Source: Gemmatimonadaceae bacterium
Lineage (GTDB): Bacteria > Gemmatimonadota > Gemmatimonadetes > Gemmatimonadales > Gemmatimonadaceae
NCBI GenBank assembly: GCA_024710705.1
Contig: JANJUF010000105.1
Span: forward strand, 1-58,839
Direction: 5' to 3'
Length of the DNA: 58,839 bases
The notes under the pieces are model-generated. The model saw nothing but the letters and a program-made list of their open reading frames with translations, ran no database searches and had not been told where the DNA came from. This document shows, piece by piece, positions 45,713 through 53,567 of the stretch (its first letter is position 1; each line of letters starts with the position of its first letter). The translations under genes were made by a program, and so were the position numbers.

Positions 45713-46902
45713 GAATGCAGCGCGGCGCTGGCGGTGCGCGCGCATTCAGCCAGCAACGCCGCCGCCACGAACAGCGAGTCCTCGTCGGGATCGAAGCGCG
45801 GCGTGTGCACCCCGGCCCCCGACCGCCCGTCGCGCCAGGTGCCAATGCGCATGAAGCAGCCTGGGATGCGCTCGGTGTAGAAGGCGAAATCCTCTCCTCC
45901 CATGTTCGCGACCGCGAGCGAGCGAAGGGAGGCCTCCCCGAGCAGCGCACGGGCCGACGACTTCGCCCATTCCGATGCCCGCGCCGCGTTCATCAGGGGC
46001 GGCGTCCCCTCGCGCATGACGACGGTCGCGGTGCAGCGATGGGCCTCGGCGATCGCGTGCGCGATCCGCTCGACTTCCGAGACGAGCAGGTACCGCGTCT
46101 CTGGGGTGGTGGCGCGGATTGTGCCGGTGCAGCGCGAGGTCTCGGGAATGACGTTGGCGGCGGAGCCGGCGTCGAGTACTCCAAAGCTCACTACGCCCGG
46201 GAGCGCTGGGTCGAGCCGTCGCGAGACGATTGTCTGCGCCTCGAGCACGAACGCCGCGAGCGTGACGATGGGGTCCACGGCGTCCTGCGGCCGCGCCCCG
46301 TGTCCGCCGCGCCCGTGCATGGTGACGTCGAAGGTGTCGGTGCTGGCGGCCAGCGGACCGGCGTCGGCGACCACCTCGCCAACGCGGTATCGCCAATCCA
46401 CGTGGGCGCCGAAGATGGCCTCCACACCATCGAGTGCGCCGCTGGCCAAGACCTTGGGCGCCCCTTCCCCCAGTTCCTCCGCCGGCTGGAGGACGATGCG
46501 CACCTCCCCGACGGCCGGCGAGCGAGCGAGCAGCATTCCGGCCCCGACGGTCCACGTGGCGTGCATGTCATGTCCGCAGGCATGCATGACGCCCGCGTTG
46601 AGCGAGGCGAAGGGGAGCCCGGTCGCCTCCACGATGGGAAGCGCGTCAATGTCGCCGCGCAGCGCGACGGATGGCCCGCCGCGCGCCTTGCCAGGAATTC
46701 GCGCCACCAACCCGGTTTCGGCCACGTCCTCTACGTCAGCGATGCCGAGGCTGTGCAACGCCGTGCGGAGGCGCGCCTGCGTGGCGCGCTCCTGCCAGGA
46801 GAGTTCCGGGTGCTGGTGCAGGTCGCGTCGCAGTTGCAGCAGGCGGTCGCGATCGGCCGTGGAGAAGAGCGTCGAGATGGTGGACGGCAGCGGTTCGGTC
46901 AT
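45709..46902 (-). CDS. M20 family N-acyl-L-amino acid amidohydrolase
   Basis: 397 residues, ATG 46902 (ATGA overlap with the racemase gene). Metal motifs are HACGHDMHA (about residue 105), the EELGEGAPK glutamates and GGEDFAFY near the end; a lid/dimerisation domain lies in the middle (MHGRGGHGARPQDAVDP). This is the hippuricase/N-acyl-amino-acid deacylase branch of M20. In the context of the racemase and GNAT genes, an N-succinyl- or N-acetyl-L-amino acid is the likely substrate, so the enzyme would complete conversion of D- to L-amino acids. Confidence 0.93.
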   Translation of the reverse strand: MTEPLPSTISTLFSTADRDRLLQLRRDLHQHPELSWQERATQARLRTALHSLGIADVEDVAETGLVARIPGKARGGPSVALRGDIDALPIVEATGLPFASLNAGVMHACGHDMHATWTVGAGMLLARSPAVGEVRIVLQPAEELGEGAPKVLASGALDGVEAIFGAHVDWRYRVGEVVADAGPLAASTDTFDVTMHGRGGHGARPQDAVDPIVTLAAFVLEAQTIVSRRLDPALPGVVSFGVLDAGSAANVIPETSRCTGTIRATTPETRYLLVSEVERIAHAIAEAHRCTATVVMREGTPPLMNAARASEWAKSSARALLGEASLRSLAVANMGGEDFAFYTERIPGCFMRIGTWRDGRSGAGVHTPRFDPDEDSLFVAAALLAECARTASAALHS

Positions 46903-48026
46903 GTGGCGCGGAGTTCCTCCGAGCGGACAGTCAGGGCGCGCACGCGATCCCGGTCCACCTCAACCCCGATTCCGGGCGCCGACTGGGGCACGGCAACCAT
47001 GCCGGTGCCGTCCATGGTCCACTCGGGCGCGACGATGTCCTGCGTCCAGTAGCGCGCGCTGGGCGAGAGGTCGCCGGGCAGCGTGAAGTTGGGGAGCGAT
47101 GCGAGAGCGACGTTGTAGGCGCGGCCAATTCCGCTCTCAAGCATGCCGCCGCACCACACCGGCATGCCGTGATCGGCGGCGTAGTCGTGGATGGCGATGC
47201 TTTGCGCGAACCCGCCGACGCGCCCGGGCTTGATGTTGATGATGCGTCCGGCGCCGAGGGCCACCATGTCCTGCGCCCGCTCGAGCGAGGTGATGGATTC
47301 GTCGAGACAGAGCGGCGTGCGGAGCAGCCGCTGCAGCTGCGCGTGCCGGACGAGGTCATCCCACGCCAACGGCTGTTCGATCATCATGAGGTCGAGGCCG
47401 TCGAGTCGCTGCAGGAGATCGGCGTCATCGAGGGTGTAGGCGTTGTTGGCATCGGCCATCAGGTGGGCAGCGGCGCCGCAGGATGCGCGCACGGCGGAGA
47501 TCCACTCCACGTCCCGACCAGGCGCAATCTTGATCTTCACCTTCTGGTACCCCGCCGCGAGGGCTTCGGTCGCCTTTGCCACGAGGGTGGGAATGTCGCG
47601 CTGGATGCCGAGGGAGATGCCGGTGCCGATGTGCGTCCGGGTGCCTCCGAGCAGCGTGGACAGCGGGACACCCAGCTTGGTCGCAGCGAGCGCCCAGCAC
47701 CCCATCTCGAGTGCGGCCTTGGCCATGAGGTGTCCGCGCAGGTCCGCCTCGAGCCGCGCATGCACGCCGCTCGGCGCATCGAGTTCCGCGCCAAGCAGTC
47801 GCGGGGCGAGCCACCGGACGATGGTGGGCCAGGCCGTGTCCAGCGTCTCCGGCGAGTAGTTCGGTGCGTCGTCCACCACGCATTCGCTCCAGGTGCTCGC
47901 GCCGTCGGCGTCGAAGAGCTCAAGCAGCAAGATGCGCCGTTCGCGCATCTCCCCCGAGGAGATGCGAAAGGGTTCGCGCAGCGGGAGCCGGATCTCGCGC
48001 AGGATGATGCGGTCGAGGCGCATCAT
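46899..48026 (-). CDS. N-acylamino acid racemase / o-succinylbenzoate synthase-like enolase-superfamily enzyme
   Basis: 375 residues from ATG 48026 (the in-frame ATG at 48023 is equally possible). Enolase-superfamily muconate-lactonising subgroup: the KxK acid-base motif is in YQKVKIKIAPGRD, metal ligands in MADANNAY, MMIEQPL and LCLDES, and the second catalytic lysine in IINIKPGRVGG. This pattern is typical of the NSAR/OSBS family. No other men genes are in the window, and the flanking GNAT and M20 genes favour N-acyl (N-succinyl) amino-acid racemisation over menaquinone synthesis. Confidence 0.92.
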   Translation of the reverse strand: MMRLDRIILREIRLPLREPFRISSGEMRERRILLLELFDADGASTWSECVVDDAPNYSPETLDTAWPTIVRWLAPRLLGAELDAPSGVHARLEADLRGHLMAKAALEMGCWALAATKLGVPLSTLLGGTRTHIGTGISLGIQRDIPTLVAKATEALAAGYQKVKIKIAPGRDVEWISAVRASCGAAAHLMADANNAYTLDDADLLQRLDGLDLMMIEQPLAWDDLVRHAQLQRLLRTPLCLDESITSLERAQDMVALGAGRIINIKPGRVGGFAQSIAIHDYAADHGMPVWCGGMLESGIGRAYNVALASLPNFTLPGDLSPSARYWTQDIVAPEWTMDGTGMVAVPQSAPGIGVEVDRDRVRALTVRSEELRAT

Positions 48027-48790
48027 CGCCGGACGAGGAGGTAGGTGCCGCCGAGCGCGTCGGTGGCGAATCCACGCACGTGGTAACCGCGTGCGAGATA
48101 GTGCCCGAAGGCGCGTCGCGTGGCGAATCGCCAGCGCCGCGCCGCCGTGATGTCGGTGTTGGCGAGGGCCGTGATGTCGCGGGGCACGCGGACGGCGATG
48201 TTCGCGGCGCTCACCAGCGGAAGCTCCTCGGCGTTCACGCCGACCACGAGCTCGGCATCCGCGGGGAGTGCGTCGAGCGGGAGCGCGGCTTGGGCCGGGT
48301 CCACGGCCCACGAGACGACGAAGCGGTCGGTCGGCATGTCGCCCTGGAGCGGGGAGTTGGTGCCCTCGCCGTACATCGCCGGGATGAACTCATCCACCCT
48401 GGCCCGCATGCGATTGAGGTTCAGGTGGGCGTTGCGTGCGACGAGCGGATCGTAGGTCCAGTAGATGGTGGCGACGCCGATCGTTCGGCAGTGGTCGCGC
48501 TGGAACTCCTTTAGTCGCTCGCCCAGCCGCTGTCCTTGGGCCTCGGGATGCACCGCAAGCATGTCGGACCAATGCACCAACTTGCCGTCGCGCAGGCCGG
48601 TGACGCCGAAGACGAATCCCCGCATCCGCCCCGCGTCGTCGAAGGCACCGGCACACACGCCGCCGAGCTTCTGCGCGACCAGCAGCATCGCCGCGGGCAC
48701 CTTCTCCGTGAAGCCGTGCCCCCACGTGAGCTCCTGCAGCGCGACGCATTGCGCGCGGTCGTCGTGAGACTCGAAGGGACGAATCTTCAA
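48023..48790 (-). CDS. GNAT superfamily N-acyltransferase (COG3375-like)
   Basis: 255 residues, start TTG 48790, the only codon fitting the family's opening (KIRPFESHDDRAQCVALQE). Motif A is WSDMLAVHPEAQGQRLGERL. Long members of this type, encoded next to N-acylamino acid racemases, act as N-succinyltransferases on D-amino acids in the known Geobacillus pathway. The gene is first in the operon and overlaps the racemase gene (ATGA). The divergent PAP2 gene's TAAACTA (48847-48853) could give a -10 (TAGTTT) on this strand too. Confidence 0.85.
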   Translation of the reverse strand: MKIRPFESHDDRAQCVALQELTWGHGFTEKVPAAMLLVAQKLGGVCAGAFDDAGRMRGFVFGVTGLRDGKLVHWSDMLAVHPEAQGQRLGERLKEFQRDHCRTIGVATIYWTYDPLVARNAHLNLNRMRARVDEFIPAMYGEGTNSPLQGDMPTDRFVVSWAVDPAQAALPLDALPADAELVVGVNAEELPLVSAANIAVRVPRDITALANTDITAARRWRFATRRAFGHYLARGYHVRGFATDALGGTYLLVRR

Positions 48791-48846
48791 GAGGGATCGG
48801 AGGGCAAGAGTCGGGTGGCAGGGTCGCCGCGTGTCCCGTGCCCCGC

Positions 48847-48852
48847 TAAACT
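48847..48852 (+). promoter_or_regulatory. Putative -10 element (TAAACT), leaderless type, near-symmetric
   Basis: TAAACT ends 7 bases before GTG 48860. The 7-base TAAACTA reads TAGTTTA on the other strand, so the same bases may serve as a -10 for the divergent operon. Confidence 0.45.
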
Positions 48853-48859
48853 ACGATGC

Positions 48860-49696
48860 GTGACGATGCTTCGCTCCCTCTCGTGCGCCCTGCTCGTCCT
48901 GTGCGGCGGCACGACCGTGCGTGCGCAGGAGGTGCGCGACGACTCGACGGACAACGCGCCCCCGCCGCGCGCGTTCAGCATGGTCGAGGCGCGTCGCTTC
49001 GCCGGCGTGCTGGCCTTGGGCGGCCTGGCCTACCTCGCGGACGACGCGGCGCGCACGGCGTTGCGGAGCAGCGCCCCGTCGGCGGGCGTGGGCGGGGCGC
49101 TGAATCGGTTCGGCTACTACTACGGGGATCCCGGGGTCTCGGTACTGAGCGCGGCCATGTGGGGAACGGGCCTGCTCGCCAATCGCCCGGTGCTGGCGAG
49201 ATCCGGACTGCGGGGAATGGAAGCCATTGCCGTCAGCGGGTTGGTGACGACGCTCCTCAAGGGCGTGGCTGGGCGCGCGCGTCCGGACGTCGGCGTGGGC
49301 GACAGGGACGATTGGCGGCTGATGCGCGGCTTCGAAGGTTCCGGCCAGGATTACCGGTCCGCTCCCTCCGGACATGCGACGGTGGCGTTTGCCTTCGCCA
49401 CGGCAATGACCGCCGAGGTGGCGCGGAGCGCTCCGCGCGCGGCTCGCGCGGTGGGCCTGACCACGTTCGGGCTCGCGGGGCTGACGTCCTGGCAGCGCAT
49501 GCACGACGACCGCCACTGGTTGAGCGATGTGACCGTCGGCGGGGGGATCGGCGTGGTGACGGCACTCGCCATCACGCGTTGGCACGCGACCCGCCCGCAG
49601 AACGTGATTGACCGATGGTTCCTGCGGCCCGCGACCTTCGCCACGCCGCGCGGCGACATGGCGGTGGGACTCTCGCTCGTGCCGGGCGTGCGATGA
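48860..49696 (+). CDS. PAP2 family membrane-associated phosphatase
   Basis: 278 residues from GTG 48860, in frame with ATG 48866; the longer frame upstream runs antisense to the GNAT gene. Signal peptide LSCALLVLCGGTTVRAQ. PAP2 motifs in order: KGVAGRARP (K-x6-RP), SAPSGHATVAF, and QRMHDDRHWLSDV (the R-x5-H-x3-D motif). Such enzymes dephosphorylate lipid phosphates such as undecaprenyl pyrophosphate or phosphatidic acid at the membrane. A 2H phosphoesterase gene follows with an ATGA overlap. Confidence 0.93.
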   Translation: MTMLRSLSCALLVLCGGTTVRAQEVRDDSTDNAPPPRAFSMVEARRFAGVLALGGLAYLADDAARTALRSSAPSAGVGGALNRFGYYYGDPGVSVLSAAMWGTGLLANRPVLARSGLRGMEAIAVSGLVTTLLKGVAGRARPDVGVGDRDDWRLMRGFEGSGQDYRSAPSGHATVAFAFATAMTAEVARSAPRAARAVGLTTFGLAGLTSWQRMHDDRHWLSDVTVGGGIGVVTALAITRWHATRPQNVIDRWFLRPATFATPRGDMAVGLSLVPGVR

Positions 49697-50217
49697 ACGG
49701 GATCTTCATCACTGCCGAGCTCGAGGGCGAACTCGCCGAGCGCATCCACGCGCTGCAGGAGGAGTTCGACCCCAAGATGGCGCGGGCCCTGCCGCCACAC
49801 GTAACGCTCACCGGCTCGTCTGGGGCGGGCCCGCTTCCGCCCGACACGCCGGTGGACGTGCTGAAGGCGGCAATTCTCCCCATCGCGGCCACCACGGCTC
49901 CCATCACGTTGCGGTTCGGACTGCCGGAACGCTTCGTCGGCCGCAACATCGTGTCGCTGCGCCTCGATCCGCACGGACCACTGCGCGAGTTGCATGAACG
50001 GCTGAAGATGAGCGGGCTCCCGTTCCAGCCGGCGCGCTATCCGTTCACGCCGCATTGCACGCTGAACCTCTATCCCTCGCTCACCGCCGAGAAGTTGCGG
50101 AAGATGCTGGCGGTGCGCATCACGGAGCCGTTCACGGTGCGCCTGCTCCACGTGTACCACACGCACGAGCCGCAGCCGCCGGATCTGCTCTTTGAAGTGC
50201 CGCTGACCGGATCGTGA
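49693..50217 (+). CDS. 2'-5' RNA ligase family / 2H phosphoesterase
   Basis: 174 residues, ATG 49693. Two H-x-T motifs mark the 2H fold: PHVTLTG (about residue 36) and PHCTLNL (about residue 116), roughly 80 residues apart as usual. ThpR/LigT members cut or form 2',5' linkages and cyclic phosphates in RNA. True substrate unknown. It shares a transcript with the PAP2 phosphatase, and convergent tlpA-like genes follow after 22 bases with a weak hairpin. Confidence 0.88.
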   Translation: MNGIFITAELEGELAERIHALQEEFDPKMARALPPHVTLTGSSGAGPLPPDTPVDVLKAAILPIAATTAPITLRFGLPERFVGRNIVSLRLDPHGPLRELHERLKMSGLPFQPARYPFTPHCTLNLYPSLTAEKLRKMLAVRITEPFTVRLLHVYHTHEPQPPDLLFEVPLTGS

Positions 50218-50229
50218 ACGGACCGCCCG

Positions 50230-50252
50230 CGCGTTGCGTTTATCGCAGCGCG
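50230..50252. terminator. Possible terminator hairpin between convergent genes
   Basis: CGCGTTGCG (50230-50238) pairs with CGCAGCGCG (50244-50252), one G-T pair included, around TTTAT. It overlaps the end of the minus-strand gene. Weak evidence. Confidence 0.35.
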
Positions 50253-50746
50253 AGCGCGATGGCCGCCTCGATGTCCTGGCGTCCGCCAACCCCGCCGTAC
50301 ACCACCTTGCCCGTGCCGTCGAGCACGACGACGTAGCTCGTCGCGGGCACGTCGTAGGCCTCGATCGCGTTGCCGCGCCGATCATAGAAGTGCGTGAAGC
50401 CGCGCAGGTGCTCGGCCACATAGCGCCGCACGCGCTCGTCGGACTGGTTCACGCTGACGGCCACACCCACGAAGCGCACCCGGTCGCCGAAGCGCCGTTG
50501 CGCGGCTTCCATCGCCGGCTCGAGCTCGCGGCAGTTGCTGCACCAGGTCGCCCAGAACTCGATCACGGTCGGCGTGCCGCCGCCAATCACGCTTTGGAGA
50601 TCGGCGGCTTGGCCGGTGAGCGTCTCGACGGCCGCGCCGGGCGCGGCGGTGCCAATCGGCAGGCCCGTTTCCTGCGCCGGGAGTGGCGCAGTTGCGGCAA
50701 CGGCCAACAATACTGCGCCAAGCGCGACGCGAATCATCGGAGTCAT
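50240..50746 (-). CDS. TlpA/ResA-like secreted thioredoxin-fold protein
   Basis: 168 residues from ATG 50746 (ATGA overlap with the ccdA-like gene). Signal peptide MIRVALGAVLLAVAATAPLPAQ. The thioredoxin active site is WATWCSNCRELEP (CSNC, about residue 71), with the cis-proline in AYDVPATSYVVVLD. TlpA/ResA proteins reduce disulfides in the periplasm, for instance in cytochrome c maturation, with electrons from CcdA, which is encoded directly upstream. Confidence 0.93.
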   Translation of the reverse strand: MTPMIRVALGAVLLAVAATAPLPAQETGLPIGTAAPGAAVETLTGQAADLQSVIGGGTPTVIEFWATWCSNCRELEPAMEAAQRRFGDRVRFVGVAVSVNQSDERVRRYVAEHLRGFTHFYDRRGNAIEAYDVPATSYVVVLDGTGKVVYGGVGGRQDIEAAIALALR

Positions 50747-51459
50747 ATCAGGAGTTTCCCCATTTCGATCAAGTAGTACTGGGCCACCGCGAGCATCACG
50801 ATGCCGAATCCCTTCTTCACCCAGTTCATCCAGTTCCCGGCACGCGGCAGGCGCGAGAGCGCACCGCTCGACAGGCCGACCACCACCAACAGCGTGCACA
50901 TCCCGAGCGAGAACACCAACAGATACACGAAACCGAGCGCCGGGCTCCCTTGCGAACCCACCCAGGTCAGGATGGCAGCCATGACCGGCGCCCCGCAGGG
51001 CGCGGCGACGAGTCCGGACATCGCCCCCATCACGAAGGCGCCGCTGGCACGGCCGGCCGTCCCGGCCGTCGCCGCGCGCGCGGCCAGCGACGCCGGAAGC
51101 CGAATCGGAATCACGTCGAACATCGCCAGCGCCGAGAGAATCAGCACGTTGGCCATGGCGAAGTAGAGCCAGGGATTCGTGCTGATGGTTCCGAACATCG
51201 TACCCGACACGCCGGCGATGATACCCAGCGTGGAGTAGACCGCCGCCAGTCCGAACACGTAGGCGAAGGTCAGGAGGGCGGTACGCCACCGTGGCGGCTG
51301 TGCATTCCCGACGGTCTGCCCGCCGACGATTGCCGCCGTGATCGGGATCATCGGGTAGATGCAGGGATTCAGGCTGGTGAACACCCCCGCGAGGAAGACG
51401 AGCCCGACGGCGGTCATCGGGCTCGACGACAGCTGCGCGGTGATGCCGGAGAAATCCAT
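50743..51459 (-). CDS. CcdA/DsbD-like transmembrane electron carrier
   Basis: 238 residues, ATG 51459. Six to seven membrane helices. The redox cysteines are in FTSLNPCIYPMIPI and GLVAAPCGAPVMAA, the two half-repeats of CcdA. It passes electrons from cytoplasmic thioredoxin to a periplasmic thioredoxin-like partner, here the TlpA-like protein encoded by the overlapping next gene. Confidence 0.93.
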   Translation of the reverse strand: MDFSGITAQLSSSPMTAVGLVFLAGVFTSLNPCIYPMIPITAAIVGGQTVGNAQPPRWRTALLTFAYVFGLAAVYSTLGIIAGVSGTMFGTISTNPWLYFAMANVLILSALAMFDVIPIRLPASLAARAATAGTAGRASGAFVMGAMSGLVAAPCGAPVMAAILTWVGSQGSPALGFVYLLVFSLGMCTLLVVVGLSSGALSRLPRAGNWMNWVKKGFGIVMLAVAQYYLIEMGKLLI

Positions 51460-51462
51460 GGG

Positions 51463-52494
51463 TCAGCGGTCGGTGGTGGGGAAGGCGTCGTGCTGCACGC
51501 CCAGGATGACCAGCGGTACGCCGGTCGTGGCGGTCCCACGCAGGCGTTGATGGAGAATGCGTCCGTCGGTGGCGGCGCGCACCGGGGTGCGCCTCCACCA
51601 CGAACCGCGCAGGGTGCCGAGAAGTTCGCCGGCGGCCACCCACGTGCCCGGAGGATGGACTGGCATCCAGCGTCCGGCCCGCGTCGACAGCACCACGTCG
51701 CGCCGTGCCAGGCGCGACGGTGGCGAGCGGGATGGGGGCGGCTCCGTGAGCATTCCGAAGCTGGCCAGCACGGCGCGGATCCCGGCGACGAATCGGGCGG
51801 TGGCGGCCGGATCTTCCCTGCTGTCGCCACCCTCGAAGACTGTAATGGCCGGGACGCCGCTCAAGTGGGCGGCGGTCTGGAGGAAGCGGCTCTCGGCCAA
51901 GGTGCGCGGGCCGGCGTCGTCCCAGACCACGAGCGGCGTGCCCCAGCGCGCGGCCAGATCGAGCGCCGCGGAGTCCACGGCGGCATCCACGCCCGGACGA
52001 GCGGCGTAGGCGAAGCGCCAGACGGCTTCCTCGCCGTCGGACCCATGCAGGTCCACTAAATAGTCGCTTACAGAAACTATTTCGCGCATGAGGCGCGCGG
52101 CGAGGCGCTCCGTGGGCCGACCCTCGGGATTACCGGGAAAGACCCGATTGAGGTTGAGCCCGTCGTCCGGACTCCGTTGGGCCAGTCCGGCGGCGAACCC
52201 GCGCTGGTTGGCGGGCGCCACGAAGATGACGCGGCCGCGCCGGAGCGAGCCAGCGTCCAGCTCGGCGCCAAGCTGCTCGAGTGCCCGCACGGCCGCCACC
52301 TTCCCGCCGTGGACGCCGGCCACGAATGCGATGGTCGGACCCGGACGCCCGGAGTCCAGCGTACGCGAGGGGATGGTGTGCGGCGCCGGTCCTTGGGCGC
52401 CGGCGATCCCGCTGGAGCAGAGCCACGCTGCGGCTGTCGCCAGGCCCATCGTCCGGGCGATATTCCCTGTCGTCATGACCCGCCCGTTCTCCAT
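51463..52494 (-). CDS. Succinylglutamate desuccinylase/aspartoacylase-like protein with altered zinc site
   Basis: 343 residues from ATG 52494, chosen because TAGATT lies 6 bases upstream; ATG 52476 is possible. Signal-peptide-like N-terminus (GLATAAAWLCSSGIAGAQ). The AspA/AstE fold (M14-like) is shown by FVAGVHGGKVAAVRALEQL, NLNRVFPGNPEGRPTERLA, YLVDLHGSDGEE and ITVFEGG. The zinc motif is normally HGNE: His62 and His150 are kept but the Glu ligand is Lys65. Substrate unknown. The CcdA-like gene follows after 3 bases. Confidence 0.85.
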   Translation of the reverse strand: MENGRVMTTGNIARTMGLATAAAWLCSSGIAGAQGPAPHTIPSRTLDSGRPGPTIAFVAGVHGGKVAAVRALEQLGAELDAGSLRRGRVIFVAPANQRGFAAGLAQRSPDDGLNLNRVFPGNPEGRPTERLAARLMREIVSVSDYLVDLHGSDGEEAVWRFAYAARPGVDAAVDSAALDLAARWGTPLVVWDDAGPRTLAESRFLQTAAHLSGVPAITVFEGGDSREDPAATARFVAGIRAVLASFGMLTEPPPSRSPPSRLARRDVVLSTRAGRWMPVHPPGTWVAAGELLGTLRGSWWRRTPVRAATDGRILHQRLRGTATTGVPLVILGVQHDAFPTTDR

Positions 52495-53518
52495 GCCTGA
52501 AATCTACGCGCTCACCGCCATCCTTCTCGGCGGCGCCGCGCTCTCGGTGCCCTCCTCCGTGAGGGCCCAGGGGATCGATCGCGCCGCCTTCGCGCGGGCC
52601 GCCGCCTACTCCGAGGAGGAGCGGGGCTACGGCATCGTCGTGATGGTGGATGGGCGGGTGGTCTTCGAGCAGTACGCACGCAACATCTCGCCGGCCCGCA
52701 CGAGTCTCCTGGCCAGTGGGACGAAGAGCTTTGTGGGTCCGCTGGCGATCGCTGCGCAGGCCGATGGATTGCTGCGGCTCGACGAGCCCGTCTCTGAGAC
52801 GCTGCACGAGTGGAGTGCCGATCCGCGCCGTGCGGGCATCACCATCCGCCAGCTGCTCACGTTGACGAGCGGGATCGAGGCCGGGGTGAACCTCGAGCCC
52901 CCGAGCTACGCGGAGTCGGTGACGGCGCGGGTCACGGCGGAGCCGGGCTCGCGCTTCCAGTACGGTGCGGCGCCCTTTCAGATTTTCGGCGAAGTCCTGC
53001 GCCGCAAGCTCGCCCCGAGCGGTGAGACGGTCGCCCAGTACCTGAAGCGCCGCCTGCTCGATCCGGTGGGGATCCAGACCGGCTTCTGGCGCGGGATGGG
53101 GCAGGGAGAGCCGCAGCTTCCCTCAGGCGCATACATGAACGCCCGTGAGTGGGCGAAGTTCGGAGACTTCATCCGGCGCGGTGGCGAGTGGAATGGCCAG
53201 CAGATTCTTCCGCGCGAAGAGGTTGAGGCGATGTTTCGCGGAACGGAGGCGAACCCGGCGTACGGCCTCACCTGGTGGCTGAACGTGGACATCTCGCCCG
53301 AGCTTCGCGCCGAAGTGCGACAGCTGCGGAACAACTTCGGTGCCATGGAGCGTGTCCCGGGACTCGAAGGGATGGTGACCGCCGCCGGCGCGTTCAAGCA
53401 GCGCCTCTACATCATTCCGTCGCGGCGCATGGTGGTCGCGCGGCTGGGCAACAGCGTCGGCCCGCAGTTCGACGACGCCCGATTCCTTGGATTGCTGACT
53501 GGGACGATCCGCCAGTAA
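52475..53518 (+). CDS. Secreted serine hydrolase, beta-lactamase family
   Basis: 347 residues from ATG 52475; ATG 52493 is the alternative. Signal peptide [21 protein letters not shown]. The SxxK motif is [12 protein letters not shown] (about residue 85), the second motif region is [13 protein letters not shown] and the third, [14 protein letters not shown], stands where KTG or HxG is expected. Class C-like DD-peptidase/esterase family, exact role unknown. Its first 20 bases overlap head to head with the minus-strand gene. Confidence 0.88.
   Translation: MTRPFSMPEIYALTAILLGGAALSVPSSVRAQGIDRAAFARAAAYSEEERGYGIVVMVDGRVVFEQYARNISPARTSLLASGTKSFVGPLAIAAQADGLLRLDEPVSETLHEWSADPRRAGITIRQLLTLTSGIEAGVNLEPPSYAESVTARVTAEPGSRFQYGAAPFQIFGEVLRRKLAPSGETVAQYLKRRLLDPVGIQTGFWRGMGQGEPQLPSGAYMNAREWAKFGDFIRRGGEWNGQQILPREEVEAMFRGTEANPAYGLTWWLNVDISPELRAEVRQLRNNFGAMERVPGLEGMVTAAGAFKQRLYIIPSRRMVVARLGNSVGPQFDDARFLGLLTGTIRQ
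52501..52506 (-). promoter_or_regulatory. Putative -10 element (TAGATT), leaderless type, inside the divergent gene
   Basis: On the minus strand, TAGATT ends 6 bases before ATG 52494. It lies within the signal-peptide codons of the plus-strand serine hydrolase. On the plus strand, TATTCC (52461-52466) lies 8 bases before ATG 52475, a weaker match that would sit in the minus-strand gene. Confidence 0.45.
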
Positions 53519-53567
53519 CTGCGCGGCCCCTGTCTCCCGTTCCCCGATTCCTGTCACCAGGTCCTCT

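Noticed and set aside
51463..52494. Calling this gene a true succinylglutamate desuccinylase
   Set aside because: The HGNE zinc motif is HGGK, and there are no arginine-catabolism (ast) genes nearby.
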